64,000 nt of DNA from Trichormus variabilis 0441 (GTDB lineage Bacteria; Cyanobacteriota; Cyanobacteriia; Cyanobacteriales; Nostocaceae). The stretch lies in assembly GCF_009856605.1 (NCBI RefSeq), contig NZ_CP047244.1, forward strand, positions 124,001-188,000, in the 5' to 3' direction. A program made the position numbers and the translations under genes. Each line of letters begins with the position of its first letter. Position 1 is the first letter of the stretch. A model generated the notes under the pieces. The model did not search any database and was not told the DNA's origin. It saw only the letters and a list, made by a program, of their open reading frames with translations. This document shows, piece by piece, positions 30,299-40,500 of this stretch.

Positions 30299-32551
30299 AT
30301 GGTATTTAAAATCTCCTTCAAAATTGGTGGACGGGTGCAACTGAAAAATTCTGAAGTTCTGCCTGTCACCCTTGCTGTCTATGATCACCAAGGACAAATA
30401 GAAGAACTCGTTTCGTTTCTCTCTCCTCTACCAAAATCTCTTGAAGATAAATTCAGAGAATGGCAGTATTATATTGGTCTCCAAGGTAATCGTAAGGTTG
30501 TCAAAAATCGCAACAATCTGATGCCAGGGGTAGTCAATCTCACAGAACTGACAAATTCTTTGAAAGCCGAATTAAACAGATGGCTTGGTAGCGATGGCTG
30601 GATCGATGAGAATGGAAAACCCGATCCGCGCGTCAGTATGGTTCTTTTAAGCTACAGGAAGAGAATTACAAAAGAAGTCCAGATTATCGTGCAGACAGAA
30701 GACCGACAACTACGAGGGCTTCCTTGGCAGGAGTGGGATGCTTTAGCAGCTTACACTAGTAACGGTGTGGAAGTTGCGATCGCTGCGACGAATTTTAAAC
30801 GACTTCACCAGCAGCAAGCACCACAAATCAGAGCAACCGCACGCATCCTGGTAGTTTTTGGCGACCAAGAACTCAATTTTGCCGAAGAAGAAGAGTTGAT
30901 CGCAAGTCTCAGGCAACATGGTGGAGAACCCGATATTCTTAAGCAACCTTCACGCAAACAGTTGGAAGAAAAGTTGCAAGACCGCCAAGGCTGGCATATT
31001 TTCTTTTTTGCTGGACATAGCGAAAGCGATCGCAACGGGCGAATCGGTCGCATTCAAATTAACCCAGCCGATCGCGAACAAGGAGTTATCGAAATCGCCG
31101 AACTCACAGACTTGCTCGAAAGTGCCATCCAGAACAAGTTGCAACTAGCAATCTTCAATTCTTGCGATGGTTTAGGGCTGGCAAATCAGCTAACAGAGCT
31201 ATCCCTGCCCTACTGTATTGTCATGCGTGAGATGGTTGAGTCTTCTGTTGCCAGAGAATTATTGCGGCATTTTCTTGCAGCTTTTGTTAAAGACCGTTCT
31301 CTGTTTGCATCGATGAATGTAGCTAGACAGCAATTACAACAGAAATTTGCACCTGGTAAAAGTTGGCTTCCTGTAATTGTTGCAAATCCCCTTGCCAAAG
31401 AACTGACTTGGAATCGTTTGTTTTCGGAGCGGAGGTTATCTTGGCAGTGGGAGATGGTACTGGGCATATTGGCGATCGTCATGCTTGTTAGCTTACCAGT
31501 AGCGATATTTAGCGAGTTTCAGGGTTGGGAGACTTTGAGGCTTTACGCACAACTCTACCCACACATCACAGTGTATCCTTCTCTTTTCCTGTGGATCTCT
31601 CTGTTTTCTGCTTACAGAGCGCATTGCATGATTCGTGTCAAGACACATCTGTTTGTAATTTTGACACTCGTAACTATTTTTATCACATCGGGGGCATTGT
31701 TCCTTGAGCTGACTGGCGATCGTATGATGTTGATGGAGTTAAAATCTGATGCGACAACGATAGTTCATCAGGCGCAACTCCAAAAACTCTACCAAGACAA
31801 GAAAACTTCACAGGCACATATCAACAGCATTCCACTGGAACTTTTCGATGCTCATCAGGCTTTCGACGATCGAGGGAATCTAACGCTTAAAAAGTCTGAG
31901 ATGGAGTCAGCTATAACTCGATTGATAGCCAATAACAGCGATCGCCAAAAGATTACGGGATTTCAAGGACTGTTACGGATTGCTACATCTTATGATGTTT
32001 GGCGGCAACATCCAGAAGCTTTTTCTATCAGTCGCTGGTTTTATACCCTCAACTTTGTTGCCATTCTCGGCTGTGGTCTTCAGATTTTAGCCCTTGTTTC
32101 TAAGATTCTGTTTCTACCGGACTCCGTATTTAATAAAAATAGATACTTGACCTATCTCATTCTGTGCGAATTGGGCATTTTGTTGTGGGTTCCTTTTCAG
32201 AGCTACAGCATAGACCACACCAAGAGCCTGTTATTTTCTCCTGAGTTTCGAGGTACTCTAGCTGGGATAAATGTCATTGTCTACGCAATTATTTTTATAC
32301 TCTTTATCACAACTCTGTCTAGCATATACAGAAGCGCAACCAAAAAATATCAGCCTGTTTTGGTGTTATTCCTATGGTTCTGTTTAGGTTTTGGAATTTT
32401 CAGTAGTCTATTCGGTGTTTTCCTGATCGATAGCCTGTTTGGGATGGACAGTAGCGATCCCCTGACTATTTGGTGTGCAGGTATCATTTTTTTCGCACCT
32501 TTATTTTTCTTGCTCGTTCGCTGGATTGACTTGAATGTGGGAGATGAGTAA
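30299..32551 (+). CDS. Membrane-anchored CHAT-domain caspase-like protease
   Basis: About 750 aa from ATG at 30299, with GGAG six bases upstream; an in-frame TTG at 30278 is less likely. The N-terminal ~360 residues hold a beta-rich prodomain and a CHAT (caspase-HetF associated) domain: HIFFFAGHSESD with the catalytic His (H240) and LAIFNSCDGLGLANQL with the catalytic Cys (C289), then ELLRHFLAAFVKDRSLFASM. The C-terminal half has about seven hydrophobic segments (from WEMVLGILAIVMLVSLPVAI to FFAPLFFLLVRWIDL), so the protease is tethered at the membrane with CHAT presumably in the cytoplasm. The neighbour genes suggest a regulated, stress- or infection-triggered protease. Substrates are unknown. 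Confidence 0.88.
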   Translation: MVFKISFKIGGRVQLKNSEVLPVTLAVYDHQGQIEELVSFLSPLPKSLEDKFREWQYYIGLQGNRKVVKNRNNLMPGVVNLTELTNSLKAELNRWLGSDGWIDENGKPDPRVSMVLLSYRKRITKEVQIIVQTEDRQLRGLPWQEWDALAAYTSNGVEVAIAATNFKRLHQQQAPQIRATARILVVFGDQELNFAEEEELIASLRQHGGEPDILKQPSRKQLEEKLQDRQGWHIFFFAGHSESDRNGRIGRIQINPADREQGVIEIAELTDLLESAIQNKLQLAIFNSCDGLGLANQLTELSLPYCIVMREMVESSVARELLRHFLAAFVKDRSLFASMNVARQQLQQKFAPGKSWLPVIVANPLAKELTWNRLFSERRLSWQWEMVLGILAIVMLVSLPVAIFSEFQGWETLRLYAQLYPHITVYPSLFLWISLFSAYRAHCMIRVKTHLFVILTLVTIFITSGALFLELTGDRMMLMELKSDATTIVHQAQLQKLYQDKKTSQAHINSIPLELFDAHQAFDDRGNLTLKKSEMESAITRLIANNSDRQKITGFQGLLRIATSYDVWRQHPEAFSISRWFYTLNFVAILGCGLQILALVSKILFLPDSVFNKNRYLTYLILCELGILLWVPFQSYSIDHTKSLLFSPEFRGTLAGINVIVYAIIFILFITTLSSIYRSATKKYQPVLVLFLWFCLGFGIFSSLFGVFLIDSLFGMDSSDPLTIWCAGIIFFAPLFFLLVRWIDLNVGDE

Positions 32552-32553
32552 AT

Positions 32554-33165
32554 ATGAAAACTCAGTCAGTCCGCCAAGAACGACAGAAAGTAATTCTGAT
32601 TGTAGGTTTTACCTATATTTTGCCTGTTGTATTGATATTTGTGGGGTTGGTTCCTTTTTCATGGCGGTTTGCTGTGCTGATTCTATCTGCGATGGTGATT
32701 TTAGTGATCGCTAGACTGTACCGATTCTCTCCTGTAGAACTGGGATTTACTCAAAAACACTTGAGAGCTTCTCTCAAAGCGATCGCTCTACCCACCTTGG
32801 CTATTGCTCTGCTGATACTTGTTCACTATATTACTCAAGGAACGCGCCTCGACAACTCGGCATATAACTGGACTTTCTACCTTTTGTTTGTGGGCGTGTC
32901 TTCTCCTGTACAGGAGTTTTTGTATCGCGGCTTTCTCTTTGGTATTTTCTCTAGAGCAAAATTCCCGATCTCTTTACAGATTTTCCTCTCGACTTTGCTA
33001 TACAGTTGCGTTCATCTAATTTATCGAGATGTACCGACGCTGGTTCTCACATTTATTGTGGGTTTGCTGTGGGGCTGGCACTATGCCAAGTTTCGGAATT
33101 TATATACTGTCATCCTTAGTCACTCGCTACTTGGTGCGATCGCTATCCTGGTTGGTCTGGTATAA
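32554..33165 (+). CDS. CPBP-family intramembrane metalloprotease (CAAX/Abi-like)
   Basis: 203 aa from ATG at 32554, two bases after the CHAT stop. Six or more membrane segments are present. The CPBP/Abi signatures are VSSPVQEFLYRGFLFGIF (the ExxxR motif, here EFLYR), LLYSCVHLIYRDVPTLVLTF (the second His motif) and ILSHSLLGAIAIL near the C-terminus (the third). This family includes Rce1-like CAAX proteases and bacterial Abi proteins linked to bacteriocin immunity. Co-transcription with a membrane CHAT protease suggests intramembrane cleavage as part of the same response, possibly releasing the CHAT domain or the sigma factor. That link is inference. Confidence 0.85.
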   Translation: MKTQSVRQERQKVILIVGFTYILPVVLIFVGLVPFSWRFAVLILSAMVILVIARLYRFSPVELGFTQKHLRASLKAIALPTLAIALLILVHYITQGTRLDNSAYNWTFYLLFVGVSSPVQEFLYRGFLFGIFSRAKFPISLQIFLSTLLYSCVHLIYRDVPTLVLTFIVGLLWGWHYAKFRNLYTVILSHSLLGAIAILVGLV

Positions 33166-34436
33166 GCTTCAAGAGAAATTTTCTGCGTGTTTGCAGCACG
33201 GGGTAACTCTGCGGCGTATATAGATTAAGACTATCTCGCAAAGGTTGAAGGTAGGCGCGATCTGCAAGTTCTTTGAGAAATTGAATAGTATCACTTCATT
33301 CTTTGTAGAGAGGCCTTATTGAAGTGCGATCGCCATCCCAATCGGGCTGGTGTAGGCTTCATTGATTTTCATTCTTAATTAAAGGTAATCATAATGTACT
33401 CAACAAAGGGATTACAAAGACTAGCTCAAATGCTGAGTCTTAGCGCATCTATTGTGTCACTTTCCTTACCTATTTTAGCAGCTGAAGCAAATAATCAGCC
33501 ATTATCATGGAATTTGTCACGGGATCTAATGATAGGATTTAATGGAAATCCCACCCGGACTTGGACATTCATGAAGGCGCAAACCATACATAATCCGGGA
33601 AGTTATCAATCACTTGAGAAGTTGGCTTCTCCTTGTAGAAATTATGTCGGTGTGCTTCTTACAAACATTCGATGTTGGCAAAGAGTAGAAACCCCTTCTG
33701 CTTTTATACCCTATTTTGGAGTCTATCATTTAAATCCCTCAACTCCAATTCCAGTTCCAGATTCCTCAATAGGTCTGGCAGGTCTAGCTGTTGCACACCC
33801 TACTGTTAATAATGCGGTTGTTTTACGTTGGACTAGCCCTATTCAAGGGCAAGTAAGCGTATTAGGAAGAATTGCTCCTGTTGGAGCCTGTGGTAATGGC
33901 ATTAAATGGTTTTTAGATCAAGAAAATCAACCTCAAACTTTACTCTCAGGTTCAACAAACAGTATCGCTGGGCAGGCATCATCCTTTATCAAGTCAGATA
34001 TCCAAGTTTCAGTCGGCTCTTCGTTGTATTTTATTATTGATAGCGATGGAAACGAAAATTGTGATACAACCACTCTAGACATACTGATTGTTGCTCAAAA
34101 TTGAACCTCTCTTCTGATTTTAAAGATTCGCTCTTAGCTGCGCCCGATTGCATTACTGATTTTAATCTAGCTAAGGGCTTTAATTCATAAAGAAAAGTCG
34201 TCTGGATATCCAGACAAGTTTCTAATATTGTCCAGACGATTTCCCAACTCCAATCTTCAGTATTTGCAGCACTGGGTAACTTTGCGGCGTATATGAATTA
34301 ACAGTAGTGCAATCGCTATCCTATTGGTTGTGCTGCAAGCCCCAAGAAAAATTTTTTCACCGTTTGCAGCACAAGGTAACTCTGCGGCGTATATAAATTA
34401 AGCCTAGTGCGATCGCTATTTTAATAATTTGGCAGG
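33134..34436 (+). repeat. Decayed tandem array (~100-bp unit) copied from the 3' end of the CPBP gene
   Basis: The unit starts in the last codons of the protease gene (GTGCGATCGCTATCC) and continues into noncoding DNA ending GTAACTCTGCGGCGTATAT. Copies lie at 33134-33229 (complete), 33324-33362 (first half), 34262-34301 (second half), 34306-34403 (complete) and 34406-34436 (first half). The first halves still read as decayed protease ends: SAIAIPIGLV-stop at 33324 and SAIAILLVV at 34306. The gene at 33394-34104 lies inside the array. Confidence 0.75.
33394..34104 (+). CDS. Secreted beta-sandwich-like protein, unknown function
   Basis: 236 aa from ATG at 33394 with AAAGG upstream. A signal peptide is evident: basic MYSTKGLQRLAQ, then hydrophobic SLSASIVSLSLPILA, with probable cleavage near AEA (residue 32). 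The mature part is beta-rich with two Cys in PCRNYVGVLLTNIRCW and two more (ACGNG, NENCD), plausibly disulfides. The C-terminal VSVGSSLYFIIDSDGNENCD resembles the end of jelly-roll or carbohydrate-binding modules in which an Asp/Asn loop binds calcium. No PEP-CTERM anchor is visible. It lies within the CPBP-derived repeat array, so it may have been inserted there. Confidence 0.7.
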   Translation: MYSTKGLQRLAQMLSLSASIVSLSLPILAAEANNQPLSWNLSRDLMIGFNGNPTRTWTFMKAQTIHNPGSYQSLEKLASPCRNYVGVLLTNIRCWQRVETPSAFIPYFGVYHLNPSTPIPVPDSSIGLAGLAVAHPTVNNAVVLRWTSPIQGQVSVLGRIAPVGACGNGIKWFLDQENQPQTLLSGSTNSIAGQASSFIKSDIQVSVGSSLYFIIDSDGNENCDTTTLDILIVAQN

Positions 34437-34586
34437 AAAATGCGAACTACTAATGTCATACAAACTCCAATATTCACCTCTATAAACTTTTGCTTATTTA
34501 TTGATATCTCGGTGAATTTACATTAGATATGTAATTTTAAATATGTACATTTTTTGTGACACTGTTAAAATATTCAGGAGAGAATA
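34105..34586. other. Intergenic region: hairpin, repeat copies and leader of the giant gene
   Basis: After the secreted-protein gene comes an inverted repeat TCGTCTGGA/TCCAGACGA (34198-34206 with 34231-34239), with an inner palindrome TCTGGATATCCAGA (34201-34214), possibly a terminator. Repeat-array copies occupy 34262-34436. The last 150 bases are AT-rich and should hold the promoter of the giant gene, whose ATG at 34587 follows GGAGAG. Confidence 0.5.
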
Positions 34587-37500
34587 ATGGAATATATTTT
34601 TGGAAATTATGACTTTTCTTTGCCACAATACTACTACAAGTCTTATTACAATGAAGCTCTTGAATTAGTAGTCTCAAAAAGATGGAATGATAATCAGACT
34701 ATTGCGAAAGCGGCACTTAATCGCTTTATGGACGAAGTAGCTTACCAAGAAACAAAAGGTATAAATGCATTACAAGATAATGGAGGTCCTGGTAGGGGTT
34801 ATTTTCAATATGAGATGGCTTCGGGGGGAGGATCAGGAGGAGCTAATACTGCTATCAATCGTGCAACCAACTGGTACAATAAAAATGGAATATCAGTACC
34901 AAATTGGCTCAATCAATTGAAAGGGAAAGATGTTGATTTCACGTCTCTTTCTGCTGATCAACAATGTACGATATTTCTACTTGATAAGGTAGAGGATAAT
35001 AATACTTACCTAGATAATATTGTAAAGAGCTACGGTACTAACAACTGGGATGATACTTCTGAAGAAAATTGGAGAATAGGACACTACGGTGGTAAAAAAA
35101 CACATGAATGGAGAGGAGAAGAAGCATCAAATGGCTTGATGCAGTCAAATATAGTATTAGAAGAGTTATTGTATAAATTAACAGTACCGCAAACAACTTT
35201 CCCTACATTAGTAACACAACATTGTTTTCCTGCGGGTGTAACAATCTTAATGTCAGATGGCACATACAAACCCATCGAACAAGTTGAAATTGGTGATGAA
35301 GTAATGGCATTTGATGGGTTGGGAGAACTTCAACCTCGCAAAGTAACACAAACATTTATCACACCAGATCGAGAAGTCGTCCAGTTAGGTAATATCAAAG
35401 TCACTTTAGGACATCATTTCTTACAGCCTGATGGCAGTTTTAAAGCTTTAGGTGAAATTGATACTAACGGCTTTTTAGTCGGAGTAACAGGTAAACTCAT
35501 TCCTCATCCTGGTATTAAACCAGTAGCAGGTAAGCATACAGTCTATAACTTTACTGTTGAAGAATTACACACCTATGTGGCAGGAGATTATCGAGTTCAT
35601 AATGAATCTCTAAGTACTTATCAACCTGTCACTGCTGCTGGGATAATAGGTGATGCTTTAGGTGGGCAGGTTGCTTCTCTATTGGCAGGAAAAGACCTCT
35701 CTGAACAGTTAATTTATAATGCTCTTGGCAAAACTTTGGGTGGGTTTATCGGCGACAAAGCTAGCTATTATTTTTATCCCACCATTACCAACGGCAAACA
35801 AGATGTATTGGACAATGTGGCGCTTTTAAAACGAGTTCCTGGGGCGCTGACTACCACAGCACTGTCCATAGGTGGATCACAACTGGCAAAATCGTTGAAC
35901 AAATTACTCGACACTAATAACCCTATTGCTCAAATTGGTGTCGGAGCCTTATCAACAGGCCTTGTCAATTACGCATGGAATGCAGGGGTTATCGATTCGT
36001 TAAAAATCTATCCGGGTATTGGTGGTGATGTCTTTGCCAAATGGTTTGGGGCGCATCCTAATGTTTTACCTGATGGTACATTAGAACGTGTAAATGGCAA
36101 TCTTGTCATCAAAGATTACACCTTCGACGATTTTACGCTCAACGTTGCTAACGTCGGTGCATCGATGTTTGGTGCTTATACTGGCAGCCAAATCTTCAAA
36201 AACTCTGTGGGGAGATGGAACATCCTCAGCGAAAACCTACAAAATGAAGGGGCTGCGATTGGCAGTTCTATTGGTGGATTAATTGGAAGCTTTGCTGCAA
36301 GCGCAACGGCAACAACCGCATCTGTTAGTTATGCAGTGTATATAGGACAAGCATTAGGCATTGGCAGTACGGCCATAGCAGGACCAGTAGGATATGCTAT
36401 TAGTGCTGTTATTAGTACAGTTATTGGCGAAATTGCTGGTGGCTGGCTGAATAATCTCTTCGGAGACAAAGATTACCCAAGAGCGACCTACAGGGTGATA
36501 TATGACCCAAAACTGGGTTATTTCACCAGCACCAAATCCTATGAGCTTGATGGCGGTAATCCTACAGCAGCCAAGCAGTTAGGTGATACGGCGCGGGATC
36601 TGCTGAATGGCCTTTCCAGCATGATAGGCGGCGAATTGAAAGCAGCACCCAATTTTTACTACGGCAACTATTTTGAACAACAAATATATCAGGACGAAAC
36701 CTCTTGGGGCGCAAACGTCGCTCATCATGATTTCCGTGGTCGCCACGGCTTCTTGAGTGGACAGGATGCCCTCGAAGCGGGCGTGTTAGAACAATTGCAC
36801 TTGTCAACATTCCTGGGCGCAAACCCTTATTTGCAGAAGGTAGTAAGCACCTTCCCGATTTATCCGCACAATGAAAAAATGACTGTACAACTGCATTTAA
36901 GCGATGCCACAGCACAACTCTTAAAAGCGCAGGAATACACTACCTATGCTAATAATCCGGTGCTGTATATCAAAACTATGCAGATGCTGGAGCAGGAACA
37001 AGCAAAAACTTCTAGCGATGCTATCAGGACAGGCATAGCCGCAGGAGTGTATCAGGGTAAGGATGCAGGTGCGCGTTGGGACTGGCAGAACAACATTCTC
37101 TACATGGGCTATAACTACCAGCCGGACACTACGCCTTTTGCCGTTACCAGCAGTGGTACGCTGGTGGCGAACTATGTCGGGATACCCAACTGGAAAACCA
37201 ACCCTTCCCAAGTCCGCATTATCCAGTTTGCCGATAACAGCCGCTATGTACCAGTTATTTCTAGTGATGGCTACAATGTCATCCTGCGCCCGGAAGCCGT
37301 GGTGAACTGGGAGCAAACCAAAACCTGGGGCGACAGCATCGGTCTTAACCAGATTGCTGCTCAGGTGCTTGATCCGGCGCGTATTTCCGGCAACGCGATT
37401 CGCGCTGGTGTTGCTGCTGGTACTTACGCTAATAAAGAGGCAGGCCCGCGCTGGGACTGGCAGAACAGTATTCTTTACATGGGCTACAATTATCAGCCTG

Positions 37501-40500
37501 ATACGACACTGTTCGGTGTTACCGATAGCAACGTGCTAGTGGCACCCTATGTGGGGGTTGCAGACTGGCGATATAACCAGTCCAAGGTAAAAATTATCCA
37601 GTTCGCCGACGGCAGCCGCTATGTGCCAGTGATTGCGCCTGACAGTTACACTGTTTTACTACGCCCAGAAGCGGCGGTAAACCAGATCGTTGTAGGTGGC
37701 GGTCAGTCGAACAACTACACTGGCACTAGCGGCGATGATGTGTATATCGGCAAACCAGGACTGGATCGTTTTACTGACACGGGAGGAAACGATATTTACC
37801 TGTTTCGCCAGGGCGACAAGAGTAAAGTGATTACCGATACCGCCGGGTATGATGTGATCCGCTTCGGCGGCGGTATTACCGCTTCACAGATAGTTGTCTA
37901 CCGCGATGGTAACGACTTGATGCTGGGTATTAACAACATTGGCTGGACGACGGGACAGCCTTTCGCCTTTCCTGATGTGCTGCGGATAGTGGGATGGTAC
38001 ACCAATATCAATAATCGCATAGAGCAATTGCATTTTGAATATAACGCGCAGTATTATCTCGAAACGCAATCCAACGGTAATGTATACATTCGCCGGGAAA
38101 ACAAAGTAGGTCCTCCCAGTCTGGGAAACTGGATTACTGGGAGTAGTGCTGCTGAAGTTCTCTATGGTGGTATTGGCCCCGATTTAATACAAGGTGGTAC
38201 TGGTGATGACCTGTATATCCTTCAGCCAAGTACACAAACCGTTGTGATCGATGATTCTCCTGCTAATAATGGTGTTGTCGTTCCTGGTGGTACAGACACA
38301 CTCCTAATTAAAACTGCCAAGTCAGATGATATATTGTTGACACTGGAAGGACAAGATTTACTGGTAAGCCTCAAGAACACTTCTTATGCACCCATTCGTC
38401 TTAAGAACTGGCTTGACCCCAATAACCGCATTGAGAAAATACGCTTTGAAAATAGACTGGAATTTCCTCTGGTATTAGGCAGCGATGGTAAAGTGTCCTT
38501 TCCATTGGTGATTGCTCTGAACGGGACATTGCCAGGTAACGTTACACCTCCTATTTCCTCTAGCGTTCAAATCAAAGGAGGCTTGATTTCTGGCAGCAAT
38601 GCCGATGATATTCTCTATGGTGGCCCTGGTCCCGATCTAATGCAGGGGGGCGGTGGTGATGATGTCTACATTCTCAAACCAGGTACACAAGCCGATGTGA
38701 TTGATGATTCTCCTCTTTATAACGGTGTCGTGATTCCCGGTGGTACAGACACATTGCAAGTTGAAACTGCTTTGCCAGATAATTTGGTGCTAACGCTGGA
38801 TGGTCAAGATTTGTTGGTGAGCCTCAAAAATACTTCCTATGTGCCGATTCGCCTGAAAAACTGGCTTGATCCTAATAACCGCATTGAAAAACTACGGTTT
38901 GACAATGGACTGGAGGGGTTGCTGGCGCTAGGCAGTGATGGCACAGTGAAGTTCCAACCGTTTTTAGGGAAAGGAGCATTAGCGTTTGGTGTGCAGCCGA
39001 CTCTCTCCACCAATGTACAAATTAATCGTCTGCACCTTGCCGTGCTGGATTTGGATGGCGACGGACTCAACATTATCAACAATGATGTATCGCCAGCACA
39101 ATATGACATGGATGGCGATGGCTTTCTGCAAACAACCGGCTGGCTTGGTGGCAATGATGCCTTCCTGACTATAGACCGTGATAACAGTGGAACAATTGAT
39201 GGTCTTAATGAGTTAATATCTTTTCAAACTGGCATCCCAGGCACAGCCTATATTGGACAGTTTGATACCAATCGTGATGGCGTACTAAGTACAGCCGACG
39301 GCGCGATTTTCTCGAAACTGCGGCTATGGATTGACAGCAATTACAACGGTCAAACCGATTTAGGGGAATTACAGCAATTAAGTGTCGCTGGTATCGACAT
39401 GATTGCGCTGGATACTGCACCTATAGATTATTTTGTGAATGGAGCCGAGCTTGTCTCAACAGGGTATTTTATTCGCTATACTGGCAACATTTATAAACAC
39501 ATCGGCGAACTGTACGGAGTTGATTTCGCCTATACCACCACACAGCAATCACGCCTTGAAATCGTGTCTGCTAACTTTGCCCGCCTTAATTACAAGGATG
39601 ATCGCGATATATGGATACCGAATAATTCTTCCCTTGCCGCAACAGTTACAATTGACCCCCGTGAGGTTGCCTCTCTTACTGCTGGTGATAACAACGATAC
39701 TGTCACTGTCTTCACGGGCTATGCGAACGATATCATCCTCAATGGCGGTGCTGGAAATGACACTCTGACAGGTGGTGATGGCGATGATATTATCACAGGC
39801 GGCGAGGGAAATGACGTTCTAAACGGTGGTGCAGGCGATGATGTGTTGAACGTGGATACTACTGACAACCTTGCAGCACTGCGCGGCGGCACTGGTTTTG
39901 ATACAGTTATTTTTGACACAGGCACTACAGCTTTTAGCTTCGCCTTGGGGGATGCCAATAGTATTGAATTCCTTATTGCTAACGATGGTGCAAATACGAT
40001 TACGTATTACGGTGCAACTAGTGTGGTTTTCTCTGGACTCGGCGGTAATGATGTTTTAGTAAGCGGCATAGGCAACGATCGCCTAGAAGGTGGTGATGGC
40101 TTTGATACTCTCACGAGCAGTCTTGGTAATGATGTATTGATTGGTGGCCGTGGCGATGATATTCTGGACGGTGGCGACGGGTATGATACCGCAGTGTATC
40201 AAGGCAGCATCTTCACTAATGTAGTGAATTTCAACGGCAGTTATACTTACGTCAAAGATACAGTAAATAACCGTAATGATACAGACCGTGTAAGCAATGT
40301 AGAAGCCTTCAGCTTTGATGATGGTGTGCGTACTTGGCAGGAACTGCGGGACTTTGAAGATTTCTACCGCCTTCGTAACCCTGATGTGGTTGCCGCTATC
40401 AATGCCAACAAATTTAGCTCTGGTTTCTATCACTATGTCATCTGGGGCAAAAACGAAGGCCGCCCTATCAGCTTTGATTTCAATGAAGCTTATTACCGCT

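Noticed and set aside
33134..34436. CRISPR-like array
   Set aside because: Only a few diverged copies of a ~100-bp unit are present, with no regular short spacers and no cas genes; the unit derives from a gene end.
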